A stretch of DNA of 46,079 bases from the NCBI GenBank assembly GCA_007128135.1, contig SKYA01000097.1, forward strand, positions 1 through 46,079, given 5' to 3'. Positions 33,021 through 42,115 of the stretch are shown here, piece by piece. The position numbers and the translations under genes are program-made. The notes below the pieces were generated by a model. That model saw nothing but the letters and a program-made list of their open reading frames with translations. It was not told the origin of the DNA and did no database searches. This DNA comes from Paracoccaceae bacterium. GTDB taxonomy: Bacteria; Pseudomonadota; Alphaproteobacteria; Rhodobacterales; Rhodobacteraceae. Position 1 is the stretch's first letter. Each line of letters opens with the position of its first letter.

Positions 33021-33828
33021 TTTCCTGACCCGCGCATTGCTGGCAGGGCTGGCAGTGGCCTTCGCGACCGGGCCGCTGGGCTGTTTCGTGGTCTGGCGTC
33101 GCATGGCCTATTTCGGCGATGCCACCGCGCATGCGGCGATCCTGGGTGTGGCGCTGGCACTGGGGTTCCAGATCAGCATCTTTTTGGGCACGATGGTGAT
33201 CGCGCTGATGATGGCGATGATCGTTTCGGTGCTGGCCGGACGCGGCTGGGCGATGGATACGACGCTGGGTGTGCTGGCCCATTCGGCGCTGGCCTTCGGA
33301 CTGGTCGCGGTATCTTTCCTTCCCGCGGTCAGGGTGGATCTGTCCGCCTATCTGTTCGGCGATATCCTTGCCGTGTCGCGCTTTGATCTGGCCGTCATCC
33401 TGAGTGGGGCAGGGCTGGTGCTGGCGCTGATCCTGTGGCGCTGGTCGGCGTTGCTGACGGCGACGCTGAGCGAGGATCTGGCCCATGCCTCGGGGATCGA
33501 CCCGGGCCGCGAACGGCTGGTGCTGACGCTGGCACTGGCCGTGGTCGTCGCCGTCGCCCTCAAGATCGTGGGGGCGCTGCTGATCGCGGCGTTGCTCATC
33601 ATCCCGGCGGCCGCCGCGCGCAATCTGGCGCGCAGCCCCGAGGAGATGGGGATTGCAGCCGTGGTGATCGGGTGCCTGTCGGTCTGGGGTGGGCTGCAGT
33701 TGTCACTTGTCCATGACACGCCTTCGGGGCCGTCGATCGTGGTGGTTGCGGCCCTGGTCTTTCTGGTCAGCACGCTCGGGGCAGTGCTCGTCGCAAGGCT
33801 GCGCCAGCGTTTCGGCGCGTCAGGCTGA
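33010..33828 (+). CDS. znuB: Zinc ABC transporter permease ZnuB
   Basis: A 272-residue ABC-3 family permease with about eight membrane segments. Family blocks: GPLGCFVVWRRMAYFGDATA near the N-terminus, AHAAILGVALAL, AYLFGDILAVS in the middle, the cytoplasmic EDLAHASGID loop and VGALLIAALLIIPAAAARNL. The ATG at 33010 lies inside the end of znuC (11-base overlap), so the two are coupled. With ZnuA and ZnuC it forms the high-affinity zinc importer. Confidence 0.94.
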   Translation: MLDDFLTRALLAGLAVAFATGPLGCFVVWRRMAYFGDATAHAAILGVALALGFQISIFLGTMVIALMMAMIVSVLAGRGWAMDTTLGVLAHSALAFGLVAVSFLPAVRVDLSAYLFGDILAVSRFDLAVILSGAGLVLALILWRWSALLTATLSEDLAHASGIDPGRERLVLTLALAVVVAVALKIVGALLIAALLIIPAAAARNLARSPEEMGIAAVVIGCLSVWGGLQLSLVHDTPSGPSIVVVAALVFLVSTLGAVLVARLRQRFGASG

Positions 33829-33913
33829 GTCGGTCCACAAGCGTCAGGTAGGCCGCATGCTCCGCGCCGGTCATACCCTTCGCCCGATCCGCAGAGCGCG
33901 CGGTGATCGGGCG

Positions 33914-33937
33914 GCGGGCAGGCTGGCGCCTGCCCGC
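33914..33937. terminator. Hairpin between convergent znuB and the DoxX gene
   Basis: GCGGGCAGGC (33914-33923), loop TGGC, GCCTGCCCGC (33928-33937): a perfect 10-bp stem lying between the ends of two convergent genes. No T run follows on either strand, so it may act with Rho or protect message ends. Confidence 0.4.
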
Positions 33938-33945
33938 ACCGTGCG

Positions 33946-34344
33946 TCACGCCTTGACAGGCTCGGCAGTCCCCAGCCGGGCGTCGAGGGACCAAGCTCCC
34001 GCACCCGAGATAAAGATTGCGATGTAACCTCCTGCCAAACCGAGGTTTTTAAGAAGCTGGGTCATCTGCATCTGATCTGCCGGGTCGAAATGATAGAGCA
34101 CGCCCGACGCGACGCAGAAGACGGCCAGCGCCAGCGCGACAAGTCTGGTCTGAAGCCCTGCGATCAGCGCGAGGCCCGCGCCGATCTCGAACAGCACGAC
34201 GGGCCAGGCAAGGGCTGCGGGAATGCCGCCGCTGGCCATATAGGCCGCGAAGCCATCGACATTGCCCAGCTTGCCGAAGCCCGCGAGAACGAAGAGAAGG
34301 CCCAGCAGGATGCGGGCAAGAAGCAGAAGGGACGCGTGTTGCAT
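33946..34344 (-). CDS. DoxX family membrane protein
   Basis: A 132-residue protein with four membrane segments: LLLLARILLGLLFVLAGFGK (the DoxX signature ending in GFGKL), PAALAWPVVLFEIGAGLALI, LVALALAVFCVASGVLYH and a C-terminal LGLAGGYIAIFISGAGAWSL. DoxX proteins were named for a thiosulfate:quinone oxidoreductase subunit, but most bacterial members, including this short kind, have unknown roles linked to redox stress. The ATG at 34344 starts the conserved region. Confidence 0.87.
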   Translation of the reverse strand: MQHASLLLLARILLGLLFVLAGFGKLGNVDGFAAYMASGGIPAALAWPVVLFEIGAGLALIAGLQTRLVALALAVFCVASGVLYHFDPADQMQMTQLLKNLGLAGGYIAIFISGAGAWSLDARLGTAEPVKA

Positions 34345-34440
34345 GAGGCATATCCTTGTGTTGGTTGACAAGGACGACATAGATTGCCTTCAGGGGGCAG
34401 GTCTATTCCGCATGCGCTCACACTCCCTGTGCGCCGCCGG

Positions 34441-34908
34441 TCATGGTGATACGCTGCGCGCCTTGCACTCCCAGCGCCCGGTTTCCTCGGACCAGTATTC
34501 GGCCGGGACTCCGGCGGCGACCATGGCCTTCCACTGTGCCCGTGCCTGCGCCAGTTCCCCAGCGTCCTGGCCGTCGAACATCACCCAGAGCCGTTCCAGC
34601 CCCGCGACCTCGTCGGGCGCGGCTTCGGCACGGTCGATGGCCATGACGATCCGTGCCCCGTTCGGGGCGTCCCGCACGGTCGTCAGCAGCACGGGCTGGT
34701 CCGCATCATGTGGTCCGCCGGCCAGACCATGGGGCAGGAAGCCTGCCTTGTCGCCTTGCCAGAGCGCGGCATCCAGTGCCTCGAGCCGGGAAGGCGTCCT
34801 GCCCCGCACCGCCACGCGCATTCCCCGGTCGAGTGCGCGCGTCAGCAGGGCGCGCGCGGTGACCTCGAGAGGGTTGCGGGTCAGGTGATAGAACAGCGCC
34901 TTGCCCAT
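34441..34908 (-). CDS. holC: DNA polymerase III subunit chi
   Basis: A 155-residue protein matching HolC: GKALFYHLTRNPLEVTARAL at the start (shared with chi from other alphaproteobacteria), GMRVAVRGRTPSRLEALDAA, then DQPVLLTTVRDAPNGARIVM and GLERLWVMFDGQDAGELAQA. Chi links the clamp loader to single-strand-binding protein. The ATG at 34908 is the first that keeps the conserved start. It directly follows pepA (10 bases), as in many proteobacteria, where pepA-holC is a standard pair. Confidence 0.9.
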   Translation of the reverse strand: MGKALFYHLTRNPLEVTARALLTRALDRGMRVAVRGRTPSRLEALDAALWQGDKAGFLPHGLAGGPHDADQPVLLTTVRDAPNGARIVMAIDRAEAAPDEVAGLERLWVMFDGQDAGELAQARAQWKAMVAAGVPAEYWSEETGRWECKARSVSP

Positions 34909-34918
34909 CGCCCGTGCC

Positions 34919-36382
34919 TCAGCGCTGCTCGAAGCGCGCGGCGACCAGCGCATCGAGCGCCATCACGCCCCAACCCGAGGCGCCCTTCGGTGCATGCGCG
35001 CTCTCGGTCTTGGTCAGCGCCACACCGGCAATGTCGAGATGCATCCACGGCGTCCCGGGCCTGATGAAATGCTGCAGGAACTGTGCAGCGGTGATCGCGC
35101 CTGCCGGGCGGCCCGCGCTGTTCTTGATATCGGCGATGCGCGACTTGATGAGTTCGTCATAGGCCGGGTCGAGAGGCATGCGCCAGGCCCCTTCGCCGAC
35201 CTCTGCCGCCGCCCCGAGGAACGCGTCGGCCAGCGCGTCGTCATTGGCAAAGACCCCGGCCTTGCCATGACCCAGCGCGACGATGATGGCGCCGGTCAGG
35301 GTGGCAAGGTCGATCACGGCGCGCGGGGCAAAGCGCTCCTGCGCATACCAGAGTGCGTCAGCCAGCACGAGGCGGCCTTCGGCATCCGTGTTGATGACCT
35401 CGATCATCTTGCCGCTCATCGCGCGGATCACGTCGCCCGGGCGCTGCGCGCGCCCGTCGGGCATGTTCTCGACCAGTCCGACGATCCCCACGACATTTGC
35501 GCGCGCCTTGCGCCCGGCAAGAAGCTGCATCAGCCCGACGGTGACCGCTGCCCCGCCCATGTCCATGGTCATCTCTTCCATGCCTGCACCGGGTTTCAGC
35601 GACACGCCGCCCGTGTCGAACATCACCCCCTTGCCGACAATGGCAAGCGGCGCGCCTTCGGCGCCTTGCCAGTGAAGGATCGCCAGTTTCGAGGGGCTGT
35701 CCGAGCCTTGCCCGACGGCCAGAAGCGCGCGCAGCCCCGCCTCTTCCAGCGCAGCCTCGTCAAGGATCTCGATCCCCAGACCGAGATCCGCCATTCCCGC
35801 AATCTGCGCGGCGAAACTCTCGGTGGTCAACACATTTGCCGGCGCATTCACCAGGTCGCGGGTCAGATGCACACCGGCGACGCGGGCGCGCAGGTCATCC
35901 AGCGTTGCATGTGCAGCCTCGGGGTTGCGCAGCATGACGCTGAAGGGGCCGAAACCGGGTTTGGGGTCGGATTTCTGCGCCTCATACTGATAGGCGCGCA
36001 GCAGGGCCGCCTGCAGGACGGGTTCCACGGGCAGCCGGTCCAGGCAGATGAGGCAGGGGGCCCTGTCCTGTGCGCGTCCGATGCTGGTCCCTGCCTTTCG
36101 CAGGGCGGCCGCGTCGGGCTTGCGGGGCAGGCGGATGATCTGCAACGCTTCGGCCTGCAATCCACCCGGCCAGGCAAGGGTGATGCTCTCGCCGGGCGAG
36201 AGTCTTGCGAAACCCTGGCTGGCCACGGCCCGCGCAAGGGCACCGCGCGTCAGCTTGTCCGCGCGCCGTGCGGCCGGGGGCAGGGGACTTTCGGGGTCGG
36301 CAAAGACCACGATCCGACCTTCGGTGGTGGCGATGGCGTCAAGCTCGAAGGGCAGGATTTCGGGCGATGTGTGCAAGGACAT
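34919..36382 (-). CDS. pepA: Leucyl aminopeptidase (M17 family)
   Basis: A 487-residue M17 metallopeptidase. The signature NTDAEGRLVLADAL is present, with metal ligands in VGKGVMFDTGGVSLKP and MEEMTMDMGGAA; DLVNAPANVLTTESFA precedes the catalytic domain. It removes N-terminal residues from peptides and, in E. coli, also binds DNA. The length fits. It is followed by holC after 10 bases. Confidence 0.94.
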   Translation of the reverse strand: MSLHTSPEILPFELDAIATTEGRIVVFADPESPLPPAARRADKLTRGALARAVASQGFARLSPGESITLAWPGGLQAEALQIIRLPRKPDAAALRKAGTSIGRAQDRAPCLICLDRLPVEPVLQAALLRAYQYEAQKSDPKPGFGPFSVMLRNPEAAHATLDDLRARVAGVHLTRDLVNAPANVLTTESFAAQIAGMADLGLGIEILDEAALEEAGLRALLAVGQGSDSPSKLAILHWQGAEGAPLAIVGKGVMFDTGGVSLKPGAGMEEMTMDMGGAAVTVGLMQLLAGRKARANVVGIVGLVENMPDGRAQRPGDVIRAMSGKMIEVINTDAEGRLVLADALWYAQERFAPRAVIDLATLTGAIIVALGHGKAGVFANDDALADAFLGAAAEVGEGAWRMPLDPAYDELIKSRIADIKNSAGRPAGAITAAQFLQHFIRPGTPWMHLDIAGVALTKTESAHAPKGASGWGVMALDALVAARFEQR

Positions 36383-36579
36383 GGGGCCTCCGGGCAGGGG
36401 TTTGCACAGATGTAGCGCGCCCGGTCGGCAATGGCCATGGCCGGTTGCTTCGCTCGGGCCGGGACAAATGGATCACGTCCGAGGTGGCATGCAGGCCCGT
36501 TTCACCGCCTCGCGCCGGGATTGCACGGGGCTGTCCTGTCCGACCTGTCGCCAATGCAGACCTTGCTCATGATTGCGAA

Positions 36580-36610
36580 GGGCCGGGCTTTCCGCAGGAA
36601 AGCCCGGCCC
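36580..36610 (-). terminator. Strong hairpin after the ectoine operon (ask 3' end)
   Basis: GGGCCGGGCTTTCC (36580-36593), loop GCA, GGAAAGCCCGGCCC (36597-36610): a perfect 14-bp stem 20 bases beyond the ask stop on the minus strand. The expected T run is weak (TTCG), so the call rests on the stem and position. Confidence 0.65.
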
Positions 36611-36630
36611 GAAACAAACAGCCCAGCCGG

Positions 36631-38055
36631 TCAGGCGGCAAGCCGCGTCTGTTCGATCGGTGCGGCGACAAAGCACTCATGCAGCGCCCTGATGCTGGCC
36701 GAGAGCTCCTCGCGCGGGACGAGGAACTGCACCTCTACCCGCCGCAGCCCCTGTTGCGCGGCCTCGACACGGATACCGGCCGCTTCCAGCGCCTCGAGTC
36801 CGCGTCGCAGGACCGACATTTCGCTCAGATCCGAACCGATGGCAGCGACCAGCGCCAGCGACCGTGCGCTCACGCTTGCATCGGGATAGGTGGCAAGCAC
36901 GTCCGCCTCGGCCCGCCGTATCGACTTGAGCGAGCCCTTGAGGTAATGCGTGATCGTGTTCGCGTTGGAATGTTTCGACACGATCCAGAGTTTGTGTCGT
37001 GTCAGCGCGGCCAGCACACAGGCGTCGTAGCCCTTCAGCCCGACCATGTCGGGCTCGTGCAGCTCGAAAGCCTGCACCTCCAGCCCCGTCACCATCTCGA
37101 CCCGGCCCGATTCGCCGCCGACAGGGCCGATCAGCGTGCCGGGGTCCTCGGGTTCGAATGCGTGGGCCACGCGCAGCGGCACATCGGCGTGGCGCAGGAT
37201 GCGTGCGGCATTGGGATGGATTGCCTCCATGCCCAGATTGGACAACTGGTCGGCCACATCATAGCTGGTGCGTCCGATCTTGACCGTATTCTCGACTCCG
37301 ACGATCTTGGGGTCCGCCGAGGACAGGTGGAACTCCTTGTGGATCAGCGCCTCGCGCGCGCCGGTCAGAGCCGCGAGATGGGCAAAGACGACTTCCGAAT
37401 AGCCCCGGTCATATTCGCGCATCAAGCCTTCGCTGCATTGCGCATAGCCGGTCACGATGGGCAATTCGCTGGTAAGGTCGATCCCGGCCATTGCCGCTTC
37501 GAGGCGTTCCTTCAAGGACGGGTTGCTGTCATCGCGCCAGCCCGAGAGATCGACGAAGCGGGCGTTCAGATCGTGGCGCTGCAGCAGGAGCGTGATGACA
37601 AAGGCTGAATGCGCCTCGCCCAGCCCCGACAGGAGTTCGCGCACGGTCTGCATCTGCTGGGCGATGCGAAAATGACCGTAAGAGCCCAGGCGCTGCAGGT
37701 CCATCAGGCAGGCCCGCGCGCCTTCCATCCGGTCGCGGACGAAGGCATCGGCGCGCTCGCGGTCGGCGGAATGGGTCAGGATATCAGCATGGATGGCGCA
37801 CATCCGTTCGGCGGTCTCGCGCAGGCTGTCCTGCCAGCCCGTTCCCCGGTCATCGGTGGCGAAGCGGGCATAGACTCCGGGCGAGCCGGTTTTCTTGTGC
37901 TCCAGCAGCATGTTGGTGATGCCACCAAAGGCCGAGACCACAAACACGCGGCCATAGGCTTCATCGGGTTTACGCGGGCCGAGAAAGAGTTTCTCGACAA
38001 GCTCGGGGGCGCGGCTCATGCATGTGCCGCCGATTTTCTCGACTGTATGGGTCAT
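36631..38055 (-). CDS. ask: Aspartate kinase, ectoine-cluster type (Ask_Ect)
   Basis: A 474-residue aspartokinase. The start HTVEKIGGTCMSR carries the amino-acid kinase loop, with VFVVSAFGGITNMLLEHKKT next; the catalytic part contains GYSEVVFAHLAALTGAREAL. C-terminal ACT-like regions follow (SVSARSLALVAAIGSDLSEM, then VEAAQQGLRRVEVQFLVP). The gene lies directly after ectC; Ask_Ect isozymes of this kind are known to be less feedback-inhibited and to feed aspartyl phosphate to ectoine synthesis. It is the last gene of the operon, before a strong hairpin. Confidence 0.93.
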   Translation of the reverse strand: MTHTVEKIGGTCMSRAPELVEKLFLGPRKPDEAYGRVFVVSAFGGITNMLLEHKKTGSPGVYARFATDDRGTGWQDSLRETAERMCAIHADILTHSADRERADAFVRDRMEGARACLMDLQRLGSYGHFRIAQQMQTVRELLSGLGEAHSAFVITLLLQRHDLNARFVDLSGWRDDSNPSLKERLEAAMAGIDLTSELPIVTGYAQCSEGLMREYDRGYSEVVFAHLAALTGAREALIHKEFHLSSADPKIVGVENTVKIGRTSYDVADQLSNLGMEAIHPNAARILRHADVPLRVAHAFEPEDPGTLIGPVGGESGRVEMVTGLEVQAFELHEPDMVGLKGYDACVLAALTRHKLWIVSKHSNANTITHYLKGSLKSIRRAEADVLATYPDASVSARSLALVAAIGSDLSEMSVLRRGLEALEAAGIRVEAAQQGLRRVEVQFLVPREELSASIRALHECFVAAPIEQTRLAA

Positions 38056-38095
38056 GCGAATTGCGACAGGTGGCTTTTCACCCCTGCCTGCCTTG

Positions 38096-38482
38096 TCAGG
38101 AAGTTTCCAGTGCGTAGGAACCGTCGGCCTGATGCACTTCGCGTCCCGTCACGGGCGGGTTGAAGCAGCAGGCAAAGATGCATTCGGTCTTGCAGCGCAG
38201 CGTGTGCCTGTCATGCAGGTTGAGCGCATACATCACACCGGGGCGGATCTCGTGAACCTCGCCCGTGGCCAGATCCTCGATCGCCCCCTCACCCGAGATG
38301 CAATAGACGCTCTCGAAATGGTTCTTGTAGTGGAAGGTATGCTCACTGCCCGCCGCGATGGTGGTGATATGGAAGGAAAACCCCATCCCGTCATCAGCCA
38401 GAAGCATCCGCACCGATTCCCATTGCTGGTCGGCGACGCGGCGCGCGGTAGTCTTTTCCTTGTGAAAGTCTCTCACGATCAT
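38096..38482 (-). CDS. ectC: L-ectoine synthase EctC
   Basis: A 128-residue cupin, the standard length. It starts [20 protein letters not shown] and contains [20 protein letters not shown], the metal-binding [20 protein letters not shown] and the late [20 protein letters not shown]. EctC closes N-gamma-acetyl-diaminobutyrate to ectoine with water loss. The ATG at 38482 sits four bases after the ectB stop. Confidence 0.96.
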   Translation of the reverse strand: MIVRDFHKEKTTARRVADQQWESVRMLLADDGMGFSFHITTIAAGSEHTFHYKNHFESVYCISGEGAIEDLATGEVHEIRPGVMYALNLHDRHTLRCKTECIFACCFNPPVTGREVHQADGSYALETS

Positions 38483-38486
38483 GAGT

Positions 38487-39767
38487 TTACTCCGCTGCGA
38501 TGCTTTGCGGCGCCACATGGGCCCGGATGGCAGTATCCAGAATATCAAGTCCGGCGGCAAATTGCGCCTGCGGAATTGTCAGCGGTGCCAGCACCTTGAC
38601 TACCTCATCCTCCGCCCCCGAGGTCTCGATGATCAGGCCGTGTTCGAAACAGGTGGCGCAGACCGCTGCGGCCATCTCGCCCGAGCCAAGGTCGATCCCC
38701 TGCATCATCCCGCGCCCCTTGAGGGTTGCGCCGGGCACATGGGCTGCCATTGCGCCCAGACGCTCGGTCAGGTAGGCGGATTTCTCTGCGGTGGCACGCT
38801 GGAAGCGGTCATCGGACCAGAATTTCTTGAGTGCGACGCGGGCCGTCACGAAAGCATGGTTGTTGCCCCGGAAGGTGCCGTTGTGCTCGGCCGGTTTCCA
38901 GATGTCGAGATCGGGACGGATCAGCAGCGCCGCCATCGGCAGGCCCATTCCCGAGAGCGATTTCGCCAGCGGGATCAGGTCAGGCATGACCCCCATTTCC
39001 TCGAAGCTGAAGAACGGACCCGTGCGCCCGATCCCTGCCTGGATGTCATCCATGATGACCAGTGCACCATGGTCGCGCGCCAGGGCCTGAACGCCTTGCA
39101 GGAATTCTTTGGATGCCGCATTCAGCCCGCCTTCGCCCTGAACCGGTTCGATCAGGAAGGCCGCGGGCGCGTCAATGCCGCTGGACGGGTTGTCCAGCAT
39201 GGCACGAATCATGGCCAGCGAGTCGACCCCTTCCAGCGCGCCCTCATAGGGCATGCGCACCACGCCCGACAGCGCCATGCCCGCACCCGCCCGCTTGCCG
39301 GCATTGCCGGTTGCCGCCAGCGCGCCCATGGTCATGCCATGGAAGCCGTTGGTGAAGGCGATGATCGTTTCGCGCCCGGTTGTCTTGCGCGCGAGTTTCA
39401 TCGCAGCCTCGACAGCATTCGTGCCGGTCGGCCCGGTGAACATCACCTTGTGTTCCATGCCGCGCGGTTGCAGGATCAGGCGCTCGAAGGTCTCGAGAAA
39501 CGCCGCTTTGGCATCCGTGTGCATGTCAAGGCCATGGGTCACGCCGTCGCGGTCGAGATGCTCGATCAGGGCGGTCTTCATGTCCGCGTCGTTATGGCCG
39601 TAGTTCAGCGATGAACAGCCGGCGAGAAAATCGGTATAGTCGCGTCCGGCGCTGTCTGTCAGGGCCGCATTCCGCGCCCTGGTAAAGCTGACGGGGAAGG
39701 CGCGGCAATAGCTGCGCGCCTGCGATTCACGGCGTTCATAGATTGCCGTCGGTTTACGGTCGGTCAT
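38487..39767 (-). CDS. ectB: L-2,4-diaminobutyrate transaminase EctB
   Basis: A 426-residue class III aminotransferase. Key parts: [76 protein letters not shown] and the PLP lysine in [14 protein letters not shown]. EctB converts aspartate semialdehyde to diaminobutyrate with glutamate as donor. Order ectA-ectB-ectC-ask is standard. Confidence 0.96.
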   Translation of the reverse strand: MTDRKPTAIYERRESQARSYCRAFPVSFTRARNAALTDSAGRDYTDFLAGCSSLNYGHNDADMKTALIEHLDRDGVTHGLDMHTDAKAAFLETFERLILQPRGMEHKVMFTGPTGTNAVEAAMKLARKTTGRETIIAFTNGFHGMTMGALAATGNAGKRAGAGMALSGVVRMPYEGALEGVDSLAMIRAMLDNPSSGIDAPAAFLIEPVQGEGGLNAASKEFLQGVQALARDHGALVIMDDIQAGIGRTGPFFSFEEMGVMPDLIPLAKSLSGMGLPMAALLIRPDLDIWKPAEHNGTFRGNNHAFVTARVALKKFWSDDRFQRATAEKSAYLTERLGAMAAHVPGATLKGRGMMQGIDLGSGEMAAAVCATCFEHGLIIETSGAEDEVVKVLAPLTIPQAQFAAGLDILDTAIRAHVAPQSIAAE

Positions 39768-39809
39768 GGCATAAAGCCTTTCGGTTATGAATGTGATGGC
39801 GTGGGTCGC

Positions 39810-40352
39810 TCAGGCGACCATGCGCAGCGCCTTGCGCGGCAGGCTGATCGTGACCAGATGCTCGGTCGCGTGCTGCCCGTCAAGATGCGCCTCGCGCTCG
39901 TAATGGGGGGCGTCACAAAGCGTGCCGCCCATGTCGCGCGCGAAGCTGCGGAACAGCCCCCAGGACGCGGCGTTTGAGCGCGTGATCGTCGTTTCCATCT
40001 GCCGCACCTGGCGGCAGGCATCACGGGTCAGCAGTTCGCGCAGCATCTGCTTTCCCAGCCCCAGCCCGCGCGCATCCGAATGCACCGCCACCTGCCAGAT
40101 GAACAGGGTCTGCGGGCTGTCGGGCGGGATATGCCCCGAAATCCAGCCCAGCATCCTGCCCTCGCGCTCTGCGATGATACAGGTCGGGGCGAAGTGGTCG
40201 CATTGCACGACATTCATATACATCGAGTTGCGGTCGAGCGGCGGGCAGTCGGCCACCAGCTTCCAGACCTCGGAGCCGTCTTCCTTTGTGGGCTTGCGGA
40301 ACGTGACCTTTGCAGAGGCACGGGGTTTGATCGGGATGGAATGATATGTCAT
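39810..40352 (-). CDS. ectA: L-2,4-diaminobutyrate acetyltransferase EctA
   Basis: A 180-residue GNAT acetyltransferase. It contains FRKPTKEDGSEVWKLVADCP, DRNSMYMNVVQCDHFAPTCI and the acetyl-CoA loop VAVHSDARGLGLGKQMLREL, then METTITRSNAASWGLFRSFA. It makes N-gamma-acetyl-diaminobutyrate. The ATG at 40352 has only a weak ribosome site (AGG) but starts the conserved sequence. A sigma-70-like promoter lies just upstream. No ectD hydroxylase gene is in the window. Confidence 0.95.
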   Translation of the reverse strand: MTYHSIPIKPRASAKVTFRKPTKEDGSEVWKLVADCPPLDRNSMYMNVVQCDHFAPTCIIAEREGRMLGWISGHIPPDSPQTLFIWQVAVHSDARGLGLGKQMLRELLTRDACRQVRQMETTITRSNAASWGLFRSFARDMGGTLCDAPHYEREAHLDGQHATEHLVTISLPRKALRMVA

Positions 40353-40387
40353 TGGCCTGTTTTTGCTGCTTCGTTCATCGAGACTTA

Positions 40388-40415
40388 TATATAACGAAAC
40401 AAAATTACTTTTCAA
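40388..40415 (-). promoter_or_regulatory. Sigma-70-type promoter for ectABC-ask
   Basis: Read on the minus strand: TTGAAA (40410-40415), a 16-base spacer, TATATA (40388-40393), giving a start near 40381 and a leader of about 28 bases before the ectA ATG. The region is strongly AT-rich compared with its surroundings. A candidate operator (see next) overlaps the -10 end of this promoter. Confidence 0.6.
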
Positions 40416-40481
40416 TACGAAGGTATATACGGATAGACTTGACAGAAAAAATGAATATAAACAGTGTTATAAACGAAACTC
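40391..40481. promoter_or_regulatory. Candidate EctR operators: ATAACGAAAC and ATAAACGAAAC
   Basis: ATAACGAAAC (40391-40400) overlaps the ectA -10 region, and ATAAACGAAAC (about 40469-40479) lies nearer the ectR gene. TTCGTT (40370-40375) mirrors AACGAA at 40393-40398 as a spaced inverted pair. Known EctR proteins repress the ect promoter by binding around the -10. A TTGACA (40439-40444) could be the -35 of the ectR promoter. Confidence 0.4.
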
Positions 40482-40537
40482 CTTCATGATATGATAAGCA
40501 TCTTGAAAATACTGTTTAGAATACCAAAATAATAATC

Positions 40538-41122
40538 ATGCAAAACAAATCTGACGCTCACGCCGCGCTCTCCCGTCCGATCTTGCACATTGCCGCGCAA
40601 GCGGGCAGTGTTCCGGGCGCATCAGAACAAGGACGGAGCGCCGTGACAGACCGATCTTCCGAAACCCTGATTGCGCTGCGCCGCATCGTCCATGCGCTGG
40701 AAACCAATGCGCGGGAGATGGCGCGCGCCTCGAACCTGACGCAGGCGCAACTGCTGGTGCTGCTCGAGGTGGCCAGCCAGGGCCGCGAGATGCCGCGCGA
40801 CATTGCGCGCGCGCTCGGGGTCGGGCAGGCGACCGTGACCTTGCAGATTGACAGGCTCGAGGCACGCGGCCTGGTACGGCGCGAGCGCCGCCAGGCCGAC
40901 CGGCGCGCAATCTGGGTGATCCTGACCGAAGCTGGCAGCGCGCTGATCGACGCCATCCCGGACCCTTTGCACCAGCGCTTCACCCAGCGTTTCGAGCGCC
41001 TTGCCCCATGGGAGCAGACGCTTCTGCTCAGCGTGACCCAGCGCCTCGGGGCCATGTTCGATGCCGAAGATGCCCCGGCGCTGCCGCAGGCGGAACCGAC
41101 GCCCCGCGCCGCCGGGGGCTGA
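40538..41122 (+). CDS. ectR: MarR-family regulator EctR, divergent from ectABC
   Basis: MarR-type winged-helix protein, 194 residues from the ATG at 40538. That ATG has no ribosome site; a GTG at 40643 (giving a 160-residue protein, TDRSSETLIALRR) is preceded by GGACGGAG and may be the real start. The DNA-binding part has ASNLTQAQLLVLLEVASQGR, MPRDIARALGVGQATVTLQI (recognition helix) and a wing RRERRQADRRAIWVILTEAG. Its divergent position next to ectA identifies it as the likely ectoine repressor, which in halophilic methylotrophs responds to osmolarity. Confidence 0.85.
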   Translation: MQNKSDAHAALSRPILHIAAQAGSVPGASEQGRSAVTDRSSETLIALRRIVHALETNAREMARASNLTQAQLLVLLEVASQGREMPRDIARALGVGQATVTLQIDRLEARGLVRRERRQADRRAIWVILTEAGSALIDAIPDPLHQRFTQRFERLAPWEQTLLLSVTQRLGAMFDAEDAPALPQAEPTPRAAGG

Positions 41123-41134
41123 AGCGCGCGGGCT

Positions 41135-42115
41135 TCAGCACAGCAGCACGGAACTGCCCGTCGTGGTGCGCGACTCCATGTCGCGATGCGCCTGCGCCAC
41201 ATCTTCGAGTGCGTATTCCTGGCCGATGCGGATCGTGAGCTTGCCGCTCTCGACCATCGCGAACAGGTCTGCGGCCATGGACTGGCAGGTTTCGTGTTCG
41301 GCAATATGGGTAAACAGCGTGGGGCGGGTGATCTTGAGCGACCCTTTCGCGCCAAGGATGCCCAGATCGAAAGGGGGCACCTTGCCTGACGCATTTCCGA
41401 AACTGATCATCATGCCCAGCGGGCGCAGGCAGTCGAGCGAACGTTCGAAGGTTGCCGCGCCGATGGAGTCCATCACCACATCGACCCCGCGTCCGCCGGT
41501 CAGATCGCGGACCCTTGCCGCGAAATCCTCGGTCTCGTAGTTGATGGTCTCGGCCGCACCATGAGCACGCGCGAGGTCACATTTCGCGTCGGTTCCGGCC
41601 GTGCCGATCAGGCGGATGCCCATGGCCCGCGCCCATTGGCAGGCAATCAGCCCGACACCACCGGCGGCTGCGTGAAACAGCACCGTATCGCCAGCCGCCA
41701 GCGGGACCGTGCGCTGGAACAGGTAATGCACGGTCAGCCCCTGCAACATCATCGCGGCACCGGTGCGGAAGTCGATACTCTCGGGCAGTCGGCAGACCTG
41801 CGCGGCCTGCATCACCCTTGCCTCGCAATAAGCACCCGGAGGGGCTGCAGCATAGGCCACGCGGTCGCCCTCGGCCAGATGGGTGACGCCTTCGCCCACG
41901 GCCTCGACCACGCCCGCCGCTTCCATGCCGAGGGCATGGGGCAGGGCAAGCGGATAGGCGCCTGAACGCTGGTAGATGTCGATATAGTTCAGCCCGCAGG
42001 CATGGTGACGCACGCGGATCTGGCCCGGCCCCGGATCGCCTGTCTCGCGCTCGACGAGTCTGAGCACTTCGGGTCCGCCGGGCTGCTCGAATATGATGGT
42101 CTTGCTGGTGCGCAT
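41135..42115 (-). CDS. Quinone oxidoreductase (QOR-type, zinc-less MDR family)
   Basis: A 326-residue protein matching NADPH:quinone oxidoreductases. N-terminal FEQPGGPEVLRLVERETGDP, HHACGLNYIDIYQRSGAYPL, GMEAAGVVEAVGEGV, and the Rossmann loop VLFHAAAGGVGLIACQWARA (AAGGVG), then INYETEDFAARVRDLTGGRG and VVMDSIGA. No zinc ligands of alcohol dehydrogenases are apparent, which fits QOR. It starts with ATG at 42115 and is convergent with ectR; the two stops are 12 bases apart. Confidence 0.92.
   Translation of the reverse strand: MRTSKTIIFEQPGGPEVLRLVERETGDPGPGQIRVRHHACGLNYIDIYQRSGAYPLALPHALGMEAAGVVEAVGEGVTHLAEGDRVAYAAAPPGAYCEARVMQAAQVCRLPESIDFRTGAAMMLQGLTVHYLFQRTVPLAAGDTVLFHAAAGGVGLIACQWARAMGIRLIGTAGTDAKCDLARAHGAAETINYETEDFAARVRDLTGGRGVDVVMDSIGAATFERSLDCLRPLGMMISFGNASGKVPPFDLGILGAKGSLKITRPTLFTHIAEHETCQSMAADLFAMVESGKLTIRIGQEYALEDVAQAHRDMESRTTTGSSVLLC

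Noticed and set aside
33767-33994. Small minus-strand frame between znuB and the DoxX gene
   Set aside because: It overlaps a perfect hairpin and the 3' end of znuB and has no recognisable features.
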